64,000 bases of DNA, taken from contig JBEKIL010000006.1 of assembly GCA_050011775.1 (NCBI GenBank), positions 1 to 64,000 of the forward strand, in the 5' to 3' direction. Under the pieces are notes generated by a model that saw nothing but the letters and a program-made list of their open reading frames with translations, searched no databases and had not been told where the DNA came from. Below are positions 1-8,215 of the stretch, one piece after another; within the stretch, counting starts at the first letter, position 1, and each line of letters begins with the position of its first letter. Both the position numbers and the translations under genes were made by a program. The DNA comes from CAVZMI01 sp050011775. Its GTDB lineage: Bacteria; Bacteroidota; Ignavibacteria; UBA10030; CAVZMI01.

Positions 1-465
1 CGGCAATCTACCGATGGAGTCTGGACAAAGATCGGATTCGTGGGCGGACACGGCACGACAACCGTACCGCAGGAGTATTCGTACACCGACAGGAATGCAC
101 CTTCGGGACGACTGAGCTATCGTCTGAAACAAACCGATTTCGACGGTGCGTTTGAATACAGCAATGTTGTCGAGGTAATATCGGGGGCAACAGATAAATC
201 ATTCATGCTCGGTCAGAATTATCCGAGTCCGTTTAATCCGGTAACGACAATCGAATTTTCAATACCTGATGATTCTCCTACTTCTTTAAAAGTCTACAAC
301 ACTCTTGGTCAGGAAGTCGCTTCACTTGTTGACGGAGAGATTCTTCCTGCAGGTCTGATCCACAAGGTGACGTTCAATGGAACGAACCTGTCATCAGGGA
401 CATATTATTACATTCTGAAGAGCGGAAAATTCTCGGCTGTAAGGAAGATGATCTTGCTGAAGTAG
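1..465 (+). CDS. T9SS cargo protein, C-terminal part with type A sorting domain (5' end outside window)
   Basis: The reading frame is open from base 1 and ends at a TAG at 463-465, so only the last 154 residues are present. The final ~85 residues form a type A T9SS C-terminal sorting domain: it begins FMLGQNYPSPFNPVTTIEF, continues with the core VYNTLGQEVASLV, and ends with GTYYYILKSGKFSAVRKMIL. In this family the domain directs a Sec-exported protein through the type IX translocon, after which a PorU-type sortase removes it. Upstream residues (SGRLSYRLKQTDFDG) resemble the beta-sandwich segment that often precedes such domains. The passenger function cannot be read. An internal ATG at 40 is unlikely to be the start, because the frame is coding-like upstream of it. 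Confidence 0.9.
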   Translation, partial: RQSTDGVWTKIGFVGGHGTTTVPQEYSYTDRNAPSGRLSYRLKQTDFDGAFEYSNVVEVISGATDKSFMLGQNYPSPFNPVTTIEFSIPDDSPTSLKVYNTLGQEVASLVDGEILPAGLIHKVTFNGTNLSSGTYYYILKSGKFSAVRKMILLK

Positions 466-550
466 AGAGTGTACCAATAAGTTGAAACATGAAGAACTCC
501 AGTGATATGGAGCTCTTTTATATCATAGCACTGAAACCCTTGCCCACTTC

Positions 551-588
551 GTCATCCCGAACATATTTCGGGATCTGGTAAAAAGCCC
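551..588. repeat. Palindromic repeat family A, copy 1
   Basis: The core is ATCCCGAA/TTCGGGAT (8-bp stem at 554-573) followed by a shared tail ctggtaaaaagcccc. Similarity to copy 2 at 699-738 extends to the right of the tail. The copies sit around the broken GIY-YIG gene at 746-1033. Confidence 0.85.
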
Positions 589-636
589 CAAACAGCTCAC
601 AGTTTTTCATTTATTCGATTTCAAACTATTTACTAG

Positions 637-656
637 ATGCCGACATGCGTCGGCAT
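637..656. repeat. Short hairpin ATGCCGAC/GTCGGCAT
   Basis: Perfect 8-bp inverted repeat with a 4-nt loop, between family A copies 1 and 2. It resembles the 1058-1077 hairpin in geometry and may be a variant of the same repeat family. Confidence 0.7.
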
Positions 657-698
657 GACCATTTTCTGTTTTTTTGATTGACATCAACGCCCCCATTC

Positions 699-738
699 GT
701 CATCCCGAACCCCAGTTCGGGATTTGGTAAAAAGCCCC
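699..738. repeat. Palindromic repeat family A, copy 2
   Basis: Contains gtcatcccgaac, a short loop, ttcgggat and the tail ttggtaaaaagcccc, nearly identical to copy 1. It ends 8 bp before the last stop codon of the GIY-YIG frame, so the nuclease 3' end and this repeat are adjacent. Confidence 0.85.
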
Positions 739-745
739 GAATGAA

Positions 746-1033
746 TCATAGTTCATCACTTAAATCCTTCAACTCAGAATTCATCGATCGAATGAGATTC
801 AATTTCCAATCGCGATGTCAGTTCTTCAATTGCTTTTCTCTTTCAATAGCCCACTGCATTGCTGAATATTCCTCGTAATAAACAAGGTACTTTAGTTTGT
901 ATCGTGCCGTGAACTTCGAACCCACTCCTTGCTTATGCTCTTCAACCCTCCTCCGTAGATCGTTTGTCACGCCGATGTAGAAGGTTGTCCTTGCGTAGTT
1001 TGACATGATATAGACATAGCCTTCGCCACTCAT
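746..1033 (-). pseudogene. GIY-YIG endonuclease gene interrupted by an in-frame TGA
   Basis: The N-terminal 71 residues are a small GIY-YIG nuclease: YVYIMSN (GIY element), FYIGVTNDLRRRVEEHK (YIG element with the Arg-rich helix) and EREKQLKN. Such proteins are usually 80-100 residues long and continue with a W-rich segment. Here the codon after QLKN is TGA (818-820), yet the same frame continues HRDWKLNLIRSMNSELKDL and ends at a second TGA at 746. The TGA sits where I expect a conserved Trp (TGG), so one base change explains the stop. The whole domain fits 95 codons. Many other genes here end in TGA, so recoding is unlikely. The truncated 71-residue product could still be made, but it lacks the C-terminal part of the fold. 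Confidence 0.8.
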
Positions 1034-1057
1034 TGGGAGCTCTCTCGTTTTTGTCAG

Positions 1058-1077
1058 ATCCCGACTTTCGTCGGGAT
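1058..1077. repeat. Palindromic repeat family A, short copy 3
   Basis: ATCCCGAC-TTTC-GTCGGGAT hairpin, 8-bp perfect stem, 25 bp upstream of the GIY-YIG start codon (minus strand). It carries the same ATCCCGA core as copies 1, 2 and 4. Confidence 0.8.
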
Positions 1078-1128
1078 GACTAATTAGCGTGGGGCGTTTA
1101 TTTCTCGGCTTTCATCTCCCTCCAAGGC

Positions 1129-1190
1129 CGTCATCCCGCACTAAAGTACCGTTCCACGGAACTCCGGTTCGGGATCAAGTAAGAAGCCCC
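1129..1190. repeat. Palindromic repeat family A, copy 4
   Basis: Starts gtcatcccgcac and ends ttcgggatcaagtaagaagcccc, with an internal GTTCC/GGAAC hairpin. The orientation matches copies 1 and 2. It abuts the stop codon of the porU-like gene at 1192, so it may also act as a 3' end element. Confidence 0.75.
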
Positions 1191-1191
1191 C

Positions 1192-4100
1192 CTACCGCAC
1201 CTTCGCCACGGTTCCTTTTACCTGATCCGTCTGATCTCCCGCCCGAACTGATAGAATATAGAAATATACGCCGTTGCCGATTTCGTCTCCTTCATTATCT
1301 CTTCCATCCCAGGCGATGCGATTAAAACCGATCCGTAAATCCGATCCATAACTCTTGATTGATCGTATCAATCGTCCGGCTACGGTAAATATTTTTATCG
1401 AAGCCTCCTCCGGCGGCTGTGAGCCCGTATAGTTGAATGTAAAATAGGTCTCGGTTGCAAACGGATTGGGGAAATTTAAAACGTTCAGAAGCTGCTGTTG
1501 ACCCTGGACTACAAAAGATATGGTCCGTGATCCTTGATTGTCGGCGTTATTCCCGGCGATATCGTGCGCCTCGATCTTCATCGTATGATCGCCATTGCTG
1601 AGGGTCGGTGTGAAGAGGACCTGCGCCCCGCCTGATGGAAGTGGAGTGAAATTCAGCGACAGGTTATTTGCGTACGGTATCCTTTTCGTATCGAGTGCAA
1701 TTGAAATCGTTGACGTGTCAGCCGGTGTGAACATTGTATTGTCATTCATTGTGACAAGAATCTGTGGCGCAGGTCTCACATAATCGCCATCGACAATTTC
1801 TACACCGTCGAATGTTACCGCCATATTCGGCTGGAGGGAATCACCGCGTACGGTAAATTGTGCGAGTGCAATATTGTTAAATTCATATTGATCAACTACG
1901 CCAAGTGACTGCACTTCGCATTTGAGCTGTTGCCTGCCGGTAATTCCGGCTGTGCTCAGTGTAAAGTGCACTCTTTGAGATTGAAGTGGCGGTAGTGTAT
2001 TAATTATTTTCTCGTCGACAATCACCGGAACATTATTCAGTCCGGTTCGAATAAGTCGGACTTTTATTGAATCCGCCATACCATTACCGATGTTATAGAC
2101 ATCGAGATCGACATCAACAGAATTCCCCTCCGTCACCGTATCGGCGCTTACTTTGACTGTTTGTGATCCGATAGCAAGATCAGGGGGCGGCATAAAGTCG
2201 ACATGCCACCCGGAAAACCGAGGAGTCTGGTCGCCCGTAAAGCTCTCGAGTGTCGCAAGAAGGCGGAGCTTTGGATAGAGATGTGGATCAACGGTGTGAA
2301 TATCAAGAGAATCCATTGCATTCCTCGATGTAAACAGAGTATCAATGCTCGTTCCACGGTCTCCAAGTACTTGAACCATAATTCCGCTCACCGACGGCTG
2401 GGCTGTACCGCTCCACGTAACTTTTGACCACTGACGAACCGGCCCGATCTGAGATGATTCAATGCTTCCTTTAAGGACACGATAAATGTTGGGAATTTCA
2501 TACGCGACAACTGCAGAGTCAGTCTGGCTGTGCTCTTCAGCAATCTTTGTCCCCCCGCCAGAAGTTCTTTTTCCGATAAAGCACCATGCATCAAAATCGA
2601 CCACCTGCCGTATCATTGTCGATCCGAGTTTCTCTATTTCCTGATAAAGAGCTTCTGAGACATTGGTTTTACCACGGTAAATAGTCCCCATCATGACATA
2701 ATGTCCCGTGGGAATCGATTCGAGATACGTTACCATGGAATCCGGGAAATATTCACTATAATTGTCAAATGTTCCATAGCGGTAATTTCCGCTCTTCCCA
2801 TCGACATCGACAACGATGAATCCTCCACCCACTTCCCACCAGTAAGCCGTGATCGTCTGGTTATCGATTCGTGCGATGGTATAATAATCCTTATCGGTAT
2901 TATCGCGTGCGCCAAGAGCGCGGTAAAAAAGTTTCGTTGGCTGTTGCTGGACAAGGACGGCACCACTATCAGTTGGAATCGTCGATGAAAAAACAGATTC
3001 GCCTCCAAAGAACGGGAATTGCTGCTGCCATCGGAATACATTCGGCACAATCGTTGAAGAGACGGTAAACGCACTATTCATCCAGGCACCATATGCAGAG
3101 CCGTCATATGTGCGTGCTCTCCAATAATATATACCGGGTTGCAGTGCCTGAGTATTCCATCCGGTTGCCACGACGCCTTCAGGAACCGGAGGCGAAGATA
3201 TTTTTTGAGAACTTGAGAATGTATTTGAGGTATCAACTTCAATAAGAAATTGTAGCCCTCCGGGGAAATCACCGGGTGGATTTGTCACTCGCAATTGAAC
3301 TGGTCCTGCCGGTACAACTCCATAGGGAAGAGGTGACAGTGGAGAAAGGCTCGTTGGAGCGACCATCACTGCCAGTGCTGCAATATTATTGTCTTCCCAT
3401 ACCTCGGAAATTAAATTCGCCGGATCAATCGTAACTGTGAGCAAATGAGAACCCGCTTTCCCTTTCACCCTCCAGGGAAACACCAACGAATCTGCATATC
3501 CGACCGGTGGAAGTGAAATCGTGCCGAGGTCGTATGTCGCGTTTTGATAGAGATCGGATACGTGAATTTGTACACTGTCGGCGGTTGCCAGTCCGAAATT
3601 TCTCAGCCGAATGAAAACAGTAACGGCTGAATCCGATTCGATCGGGATTACGGGTTCGGTACGAATATCACTCGAAGCGATTTCGAGGTCGGGTTTCCGG
3701 GGAATTGCCAGCTGCGTCGCAGGATCACCAAGCAACGGGTAGAGATTGATGCCCGGTGTAATTTTATCGGAAGGACCGTAATGCGTCCAGAGGCCGATGC
3801 GTGCAAGTGTTGTCAATTTTCCAAGATCACGCAGTGTGTCTTTTGCGACTCCTGACAGGAAGAATTCGGTAACAACACTACCGAGCGAGTAACTGCTGAA
3901 TCCCGCTCCCGCCCAGAATGCAATTGCACCTGCACGATGCGCAAAAATAAAATCCTCGGAATATACATTCGATCGGTTATCGGCAAAAAAACCGACGTTA
4001 CAGCTTACGCTTGAACCGAAAACATATTTCCCGGCATTCTGCAACGTTGCCGGGTCTCCGGCATCTACAGCCCAGAATCTTCCGCCGGAATGACCGATAA

Positions 4101-6555
4101 AATTAGAAAACACAACCCCTTCATTATAAATCGCTCTGATGCGATCTTTATGTTCCCCATCCACAACCGAACTTGTTGTTTTCATTATGGTATCGGCAAT
4201 GCCGGCAATTGGAGGTGGTACGACAAAGCGACCGATAAAATCCATCGACTGACCATCAAAAGAGTGCTTTTCAACATCTGTATTCCCCCCCGAGATAAAC
4301 AAAAACCGCTTGTTCCAATTTCCCAACTGGTAATGGTCGTATTCGACAAGCTTATCGACATAATCGTTCGCCATTTCGAGGTTCTCTACCGGAATACGCC
4401 CGACATAGAGTGAAGGAATAATTTCATCCTGATCAAAACTAACGTACCAGTTATCTGTCGGAGGATACCCGTATGCAGGGACGAAATTCGTTTTTACCGT
4501 GTTGGAAAACAGATGCCGGAAATCCCAGATCGCATCTCCGAACATCACAATATATACAGGAGCCGGCAGCGACCACTGTGAATATGCATACCGGATGAAA
4601 TCCTTGATTGGTTCAGGCGCGAATATTCCGTAATTAAATTCATCATAAATATCCTGTACGTCAATGACCGCTGTCCGGAAGGAATTTTCCGTATGCCGTT
4701 GCTGCGCAAGACGATCTGCGGCGGAACGAAATGCGGAGTGTGTTATGATGATGTAATCGGCTCCCGATGAATTCGCACGGATATCTTTGAATATTTTCTG
4801 TTCAATTTTTACCGGAACCTTCTTTGCCGATTCTCCGATTACTATAAATTGATGCGGGATGTTTTCATTTGTATTGAAAGAGACTTGAAAATTCGTGCTG
4901 CTCTGTGCTACGGTGATGTTCTCGATAGTGCGGCCTGCGGTCAGATCGTAGACAGAGACTGTCGAGTCGGTTATTCCGCCGATGACATACCGCGCCGGAC
5001 CGGGAACGCAAGAGAATGCCAGAGAGTTATCGTGAGCTACAAATGAGAAATCTCCCTCGATTTCAAACCAATCAAGATAAAATTCATTCGGATCTGATGT
5101 TGTAACCAAAGACTCTATCCCGATCATGTTCGTTCCGGAGAGAAGGATATGCGCGGGTATTGAAAAAACTGCGATGGTATCTCGGTTTCCATTGAATTCG
5201 ACAGTCCCTATGACTGTTCCGTTCACAGAAATCCGGGATCGATGATCGGGTGTTGAAAAATATCCGGTCATCCCTCCAAGATGGATACGGAGTAGGGCTT
5301 CATGAGCCGGATCGACATCAGGCAGCGAGCACGGAAATTGTGCAACACCGCCTCCCGGATAGAAGCTTGTCCAGTACCACCCCTCGCTCGGTACTCTACG
5401 GATATCGTTAATATTCTCGTCATCAATGCCCGCATAGTACGATTGATCTTGTTCAAAGTGACGGATCGCATTGTAGACCGGAACCGGTGCAAGTGATGTA
5501 TCTGTCGTATTTTGTACAGCCGTCATCCGTACGCCATTACCGCTTCCCCATGCCAGCCAGTATGCATTCGTATCTGTATATTCGCTAAGGAATGCCCCAT
5601 TCGCACCTCTATTTCGCAGACCATAGAATTCAATCACGTCTGCCGAATCAAGTTTTCCATCCAGTTCACCCTTTACAAGTATCGGTATCTCCTTCCCGCA
5701 ATAAAAAACCTTAATTGTCCTCGGATCAACACCATCGAGCGGGATGCCGGCGCTTCGCAGCTGTTGTCCTGTCATTGCATAAATTCCATCATTCACAACC
5801 GATAATTTCGCAAAGGCAGGATAAGGGCGGAACCAATCCCGAAGCGAATCACCTGTTGTCCGTGGTGTAAAAGCGATTTGCCACGTGGCAGCCTGTGACG
5901 CATTGAGGATAGTTTCGCGATACAACTCTTCGAATGCAGGATCAGCGGTGAGATGTTGTGTCAACGGCATTTTGAGATTTGCCGTACTCCCGAAATGAAT
6001 CCGTACAACCAATTTGGTCACCCGTTTGATTTCACCTGTAACGGGATTATATTGAAGCGGATGAATCGTAAGATTTACCACACGCTGATGTCGGAGAAGA
6101 GTTGGCGATCCAAGCGCAGCAATCTGATCAGGATAAAACGCATTACGATTATAGACTGCTGGTGACGGCTCGTATGAATATCGAACCTGAAGGCTATCCA
6201 ACCGGTGTTCACGTGGAGTAGGAGCGACGAATCCTCCCGATTCGGATGATTGCTGTAGTTCGATAATCTCGAGTGTCGGTTTCATCGTTGACGCATCGGG
6301 TGGAAGGGCAATCAGGGTTCCACACACCGGCAGCTGAGGGACACCGCGTTCAAGCGTTGTTGCATATTTTCCTTCAAACAGACGCGCTGCCCGGCCATCG
6401 ATGATGATAGATCGAGGGAGATACTGTGGCGATTTAAAATTGATATCGACGCTGCGGTCGGTTTGTGCCAGCAGATTGAACTGCCGCACCGGTTGTGCGC
6501 TGCAGATATATATTCCCAGACACAACACGAGAAAACATTGAAATGCTGTTTTCAT
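1192..6555 (-). CDS. porU: PorU-like type IX secretion sortase, peptidase family C25
   Basis: About 1,787 residues. I chose the ATG at 6555 because it gives a clean signal peptide, MKTAFQCFLVLCLGIYICSA, whereas the longer frame to 6600 adds 15 unlikely residues. A PorU-type N-terminal region (FAKLSVVNDGIYAMTGQQL) precedes a gingipain-like C25 domain at roughly residues 595-950. The catalytic dyad is visible: His in NFIGHSGGRFW (about 822) and Cys in GSSVSCNVGFF (about 852). CARDB-like beta domains follow, then a C-terminal FlgD-like/T9SS-like module (FPNPFATETYFTF, ending GNGVYFYILSVRAG). In T9SS, PorU cleaves sorting domains and attaches cargo to the cell surface. It is longer than the Porphyromonas enzyme (about 1,160 residues). 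The alternative is a secreted gingipain-like protease rather than the sortase. Confidence 0.75.
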   Translation of the reverse strand: MKTAFQCFLVLCLGIYICSAQPVRQFNLLAQTDRSVDINFKSPQYLPRSIIIDGRAARLFEGKYATTLERGVPQLPVCGTLIALPPDASTMKPTLEIIELQQSSESGGFVAPTPREHRLDSLQVRYSYEPSPAVYNRNAFYPDQIAALGSPTLLRHQRVVNLTIHPLQYNPVTGEIKRVTKLVVRIHFGSTANLKMPLTQHLTADPAFEELYRETILNASQAATWQIAFTPRTTGDSLRDWFRPYPAFAKLSVVNDGIYAMTGQQLRSAGIPLDGVDPRTIKVFYCGKEIPILVKGELDGKLDSADVIEFYGLRNRGANGAFLSEYTDTNAYWLAWGSGNGVRMTAVQNTTDTSLAPVPVYNAIRHFEQDQSYYAGIDDENINDIRRVPSEGWYWTSFYPGGGVAQFPCSLPDVDPAHEALLRIHLGGMTGYFSTPDHRSRISVNGTVIGTVEFNGNRDTIAVFSIPAHILLSGTNMIGIESLVTTSDPNEFYLDWFEIEGDFSFVAHDNSLAFSCVPGPARYVIGGITDSTVSVYDLTAGRTIENITVAQSSTNFQVSFNTNENIPHQFIVIGESAKKVPVKIEQKIFKDIRANSSGADYIIITHSAFRSAADRLAQQRHTENSFRTAVIDVQDIYDEFNYGIFAPEPIKDFIRYAYSQWSLPAPVYIVMFGDAIWDFRHLFSNTVKTNFVPAYGYPPTDNWYVSFDQDEIIPSLYVGRIPVENLEMANDYVDKLVEYDHYQLGNWNKRFLFISGGNTDVEKHSFDGQSMDFIGRFVVPPPIAGIADTIMKTTSSVVDGEHKDRIRAIYNEGVVFSNFIGHSGGRFWAVDAGDPATLQNAGKYVFGSSVSCNVGFFADNRSNVYSEDFIFAHRAGAIAFWAGAGFSSYSLGSVVTEFFLSGVAKDTLRDLGKLTTLARIGLWTHYGPSDKITPGINLYPLLGDPATQLAIPRKPDLEIASSDIRTEPVIPIESDSAVTVFIRLRNFGLATADSVQIHVSDLYQNATYDLGTISLPPVGYADSLVFPWRVKGKAGSHLLTVTIDPANLISEVWEDNNIAALAVMVAPTSLSPLSPLPYGVVPAGPVQLRVTNPPGDFPGGLQFLIEVDTSNTFSSSQKISSPPVPEGVVATGWNTQALQPGIYYWRARTYDGSAYGAWMNSAFTVSSTIVPNVFRWQQQFPFFGGESVFSSTIPTDSGAVLVQQQPTKLFYRALGARDNTDKDYYTIARIDNQTITAYWWEVGGGFIVVDVDGKSGNYRYGTFDNYSEYFPDSMVTYLESIPTGHYVMMGTIYRGKTNVSEALYQEIEKLGSTMIRQVVDFDAWCFIGKRTSGGGTKIAEEHSQTDSAVVAYEIPNIYRVLKGSIESSQIGPVRQWSKVTWSGTAQPSVSGIMVQVLGDRGTSIDTLFTSRNAMDSLDIHTVDPHLYPKLRLLATLESFTGDQTPRFSGWHVDFMPPPDLAIGSQTVKVSADTVTEGNSVDVDLDVYNIGNGMADSIKVRLIRTGLNNVPVIVDEKIINTLPPLQSQRVHFTLSTAGITGRQQLKCEVQSLGVVDQYEFNNIALAQFTVRGDSLQPNMAVTFDGVEIVDGDYVRPAPQILVTMNDNTMFTPADTSTISIALDTKRIPYANNLSLNFTPLPSGGAQVLFTPTLSNGDHTMKIEAHDIAGNNADNQGSRTISFVVQGQQQLLNVLNFPNPFATETYFTFNYTGSQPPEEASIKIFTVAGRLIRSIKSYGSDLRIGFNRIAWDGRDNEGDEIGNGVYFYILSVRAGDQTDQVKGTVAKVR

Positions 6556-6810
6556 AGCCCTATATGAATTATGTTTTTCCATTACCATCCAATAAGCCAT
6601 TATGGCAGTTATAATCTGCCTTTACTATTACCAGTCCCCTCTCTTTGAGAGGGGCGTCGTCCTGAGCGAGTCCCGACGTTTTGTGTTGGGGCGAGTCGAA
6701 GGATAGTCGCCGTAAGGCGACCGGGGTATGTCCGATGGCGCCTTATCACACACCCCCCTCAACAGGCTCGGGGCATCGCCTCCGCCTCCCCTCTTAAGAT
6801 GGGAGTGTTT
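6556..6810. other. Intergenic region filled by repeat B1
   Basis: Only palindromic repeat B1 and its flanks were found between the porU-like start and the DUF559 stop; no convincing small gene was seen. Confidence 0.6.
6636..6805. repeat. Palindromic repeat family B, copy 1
   Basis: The left end is the hairpin CCCCTCTC-TTT-GAGAGGGG (6636-6654). The right end is ctcccctctt/aagatgggag (about 6786-6805). The interior carries tcgccgtaaggcgaccggggt and tatcacacacccccctcaacag, both shared with copy 2; copy 1 also has about 45 bp (cgtcgtcctgagcgagtccc and following) that copy 2 lacks. The repeat runs straight into the 3' end of the DUF559 gene. Confidence 0.9.
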
Positions 6811-7230
6811 TCATTTTTTTGTTTCGTTTTCTTCATCCGGAATAATCATTTGAGATTGATATTCGTAATTCTCAATCCATTCCTCGATAGATTTAAGTAC
6901 TCCTTCCATATCCCTTTTTATTTCTAAATCGTCAAATCGAAGAAAGTTGATACCGAGCGATTCAATGTCTTTTTGCCGGGTCTTATCTTTTGTTTCATTT
7001 GCAAAATGACTTTCACCATCGATCTCAATAGCCAGATTTAATCGTGGACAATAAAAATCGACGATATAATTTTCAATCGGTTTTTGCCGATGAAAATCGT
7101 AACCACGGATCTTCTTTCCTTTGAGTTCATTCCAAAGCAGAATTTCGGAAAGGGTGCTGTTATTGCGAAGCCTCCTGGCTAATTCTTTTAATTTGGGATT
7201 GTAATGTATTATTTTTTTTATAATGGTCAT
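6811..7230 (-). CDS. DUF559 (Vsr-like) endonuclease-domain protein
   Basis: A 139-residue protein of the DUF559 family, a PD-(D/E)XK/very-short-patch-repair-like nuclease fold. It shows the family order: LRNNSTLSEILLWNELKGKK (helix), FHRQKPIENYIVDFYCPRL (catalytic Asp in VDFYC), LAIEIDGESHF (acidic EID motif) and LGINFLRFDD. Length is typical and all core motifs are present, so it should fold. It lies alone between two copies of repeat family B, and sequence like its own 3' end recurs beside the second copy (7364-7400), which suggests that gene and repeat travel together. Its substrate is unknown; DNA cleavage is inferred from the fold only. Confidence 0.85.
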   Translation of the reverse strand: MTIIKKIIHYNPKLKELARRLRNNSTLSEILLWNELKGKKIRGYDFHRQKPIENYIVDFYCPRLNLAIEIDGESHFANETKDKTRQKDIESLGINFLRFDDLEIKRDMEGVLKSIEEWIENYEYQSQMIIPDEENETKK

Positions 7231-7242
7231 GATTATAAAAGT

Positions 7243-7363
7243 CCCCTCTCTTTGAGAGGGGTGGTCGCCGTAAGGCGACCGGGGTGTGTTCGATCACGCT
7301 TTATCACACACCCCCCTCGACAGGCTCGGGGCATCGCCTCCGCTTCCCCTCTCAAGAGGGGAA
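7243..7363. repeat. Palindromic repeat family B, copy 2
   Basis: The left hairpin CCCCTCTC-TTT-GAGAGGGG is identical to copy 1. The right hairpin is TTCCCCTCT-CA-AGAGGGGAA (7344-7363). About 35 bp to the right still resemble the DUF559 3' end: the minus strand can be read EENKPKKKNE, compared with EENETKK-stop in the intact gene. Confidence 0.9.
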
Positions 7364-7420
7364 TATTTTCATTCTTTTTTTTGGTTTGTTTTCTTCTTAT
7401 TTTGGACAAGTCCGATTTAT

Positions 7421-8215
7421 TTACATTGAACTTCGCTGTCTGAGCACCCGAAAAAGAAAAACTGGAATTCCAAGAAGATAGCGTTTCCAGACCCGGCGAG
7501 GCTCTCGCAGCAAACGATGAAACCATTCAAGCCCGTGATCTGCCATCCATGCCGGACAGGTCTGCTTTTCACCGGCGATATAATCGAAGCAGGAACCTGC
7601 AGTCAGAATAATGTCTGCATGAAGATCATCCCAATGGTCGCGGATCCATAATTCCTGCCGCGGCATCCCCATTCCGACAATGAGAACATTCGGATGAGCG
7701 CGTTGGATATCCTGAAGTACCCCACGCGTTCCCTCTCCAGTTGTTTGAAAATATCCATCATGATATCCAGCAATATTTAATGTCGGAACACGATCGTGCA
7801 ACATTTCAACTGCACGGCGAATGATCCTCTGCTCTGTCCCCACACAATAAATAGATAAATTATTACCAGCACAAAAATCAAGGAAGGGGTAGATCCATCG
7901 CGTCAATGGAATTCGCTCGGGAAGAGATTGGCCGAGGATCCGGGCACCGATTCGCACTCCCTCCCCGTCGCAATAGGTAATCGATGCAGAATTAAGCGCG
8001 TCCCGCAGTTCACCGTCTCTCTGAGCCAGATTTATTGAATGCAAATGGACATACAAAAACAATCCGCGTTCTTTCTCTCGGATTCTTTTCAGGATTATCG
8101 ACTGGATATCGGCCGAGGAGACCCGATGAACGCGGACTCCCAGGATGTCGACTTCAGGTATTGTGTTCTCCCGCCTGAACGGATGTCTTGCCAAAGAGTT
8201 TTTCAATCGTTTCAA
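7421..8215 (-). CDS. WecG/TagA/CpsF family glycosyltransferase (GT26)
   Basis: 264 residues matching the WecG/TagA family, which transfers N-acetylmannosamine(-uronate) or a similar sugar to a polyprenyl-diphosphate-linked acceptor at the inner membrane. Visible motifs: VDILGVRVHRVS at the start of the fold, ITYCDGEGVRIGARILG (acceptor-side segment with Asp), IYCVGTEQ, and the family signature VGMGMPRQELWI. A basic C-terminal tail (LREPRRVWKRYLLGIPVFL) fits membrane association. The ATG at 8215 overlaps the upstream GT9 gene by 62 nt; a TTG near 8194 is possible and leaves the domain complete. It is the last gene of the polysaccharide locus in transcription order. Confidence 0.88.
   Translation of the reverse strand: MKRLKNSLARHPFRRENTIPEVDILGVRVHRVSSADIQSIILKRIREKERGLFLYVHLHSINLAQRDGELRDALNSASITYCDGEGVRIGARILGQSLPERIPLTRWIYPFLDFCAGNNLSIYCVGTEQRIIRRAVEMLHDRVPTLNIAGYHDGYFQTTGEGTRGVLQDIQRAHPNVLIVGMGMPRQELWIRDHWDDLHADIILTAGSCFDYIAGEKQTCPAWMADHGLEWFHRLLREPRRVWKRYLLGIPVFLFRVLRQRSSM

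Noticed and set aside
818..820. TGA read as Trp or selenocysteine
   Set aside because: Many other genes here end in TGA, no SECIS-like element is seen, and the neighbouring decay fits a pseudogene.
4090..4413. Plus-strand ORF within the porU-like gene
   Set aside because: Shadow of a long, well-supported minus-strand gene; the product has no recognisable features.
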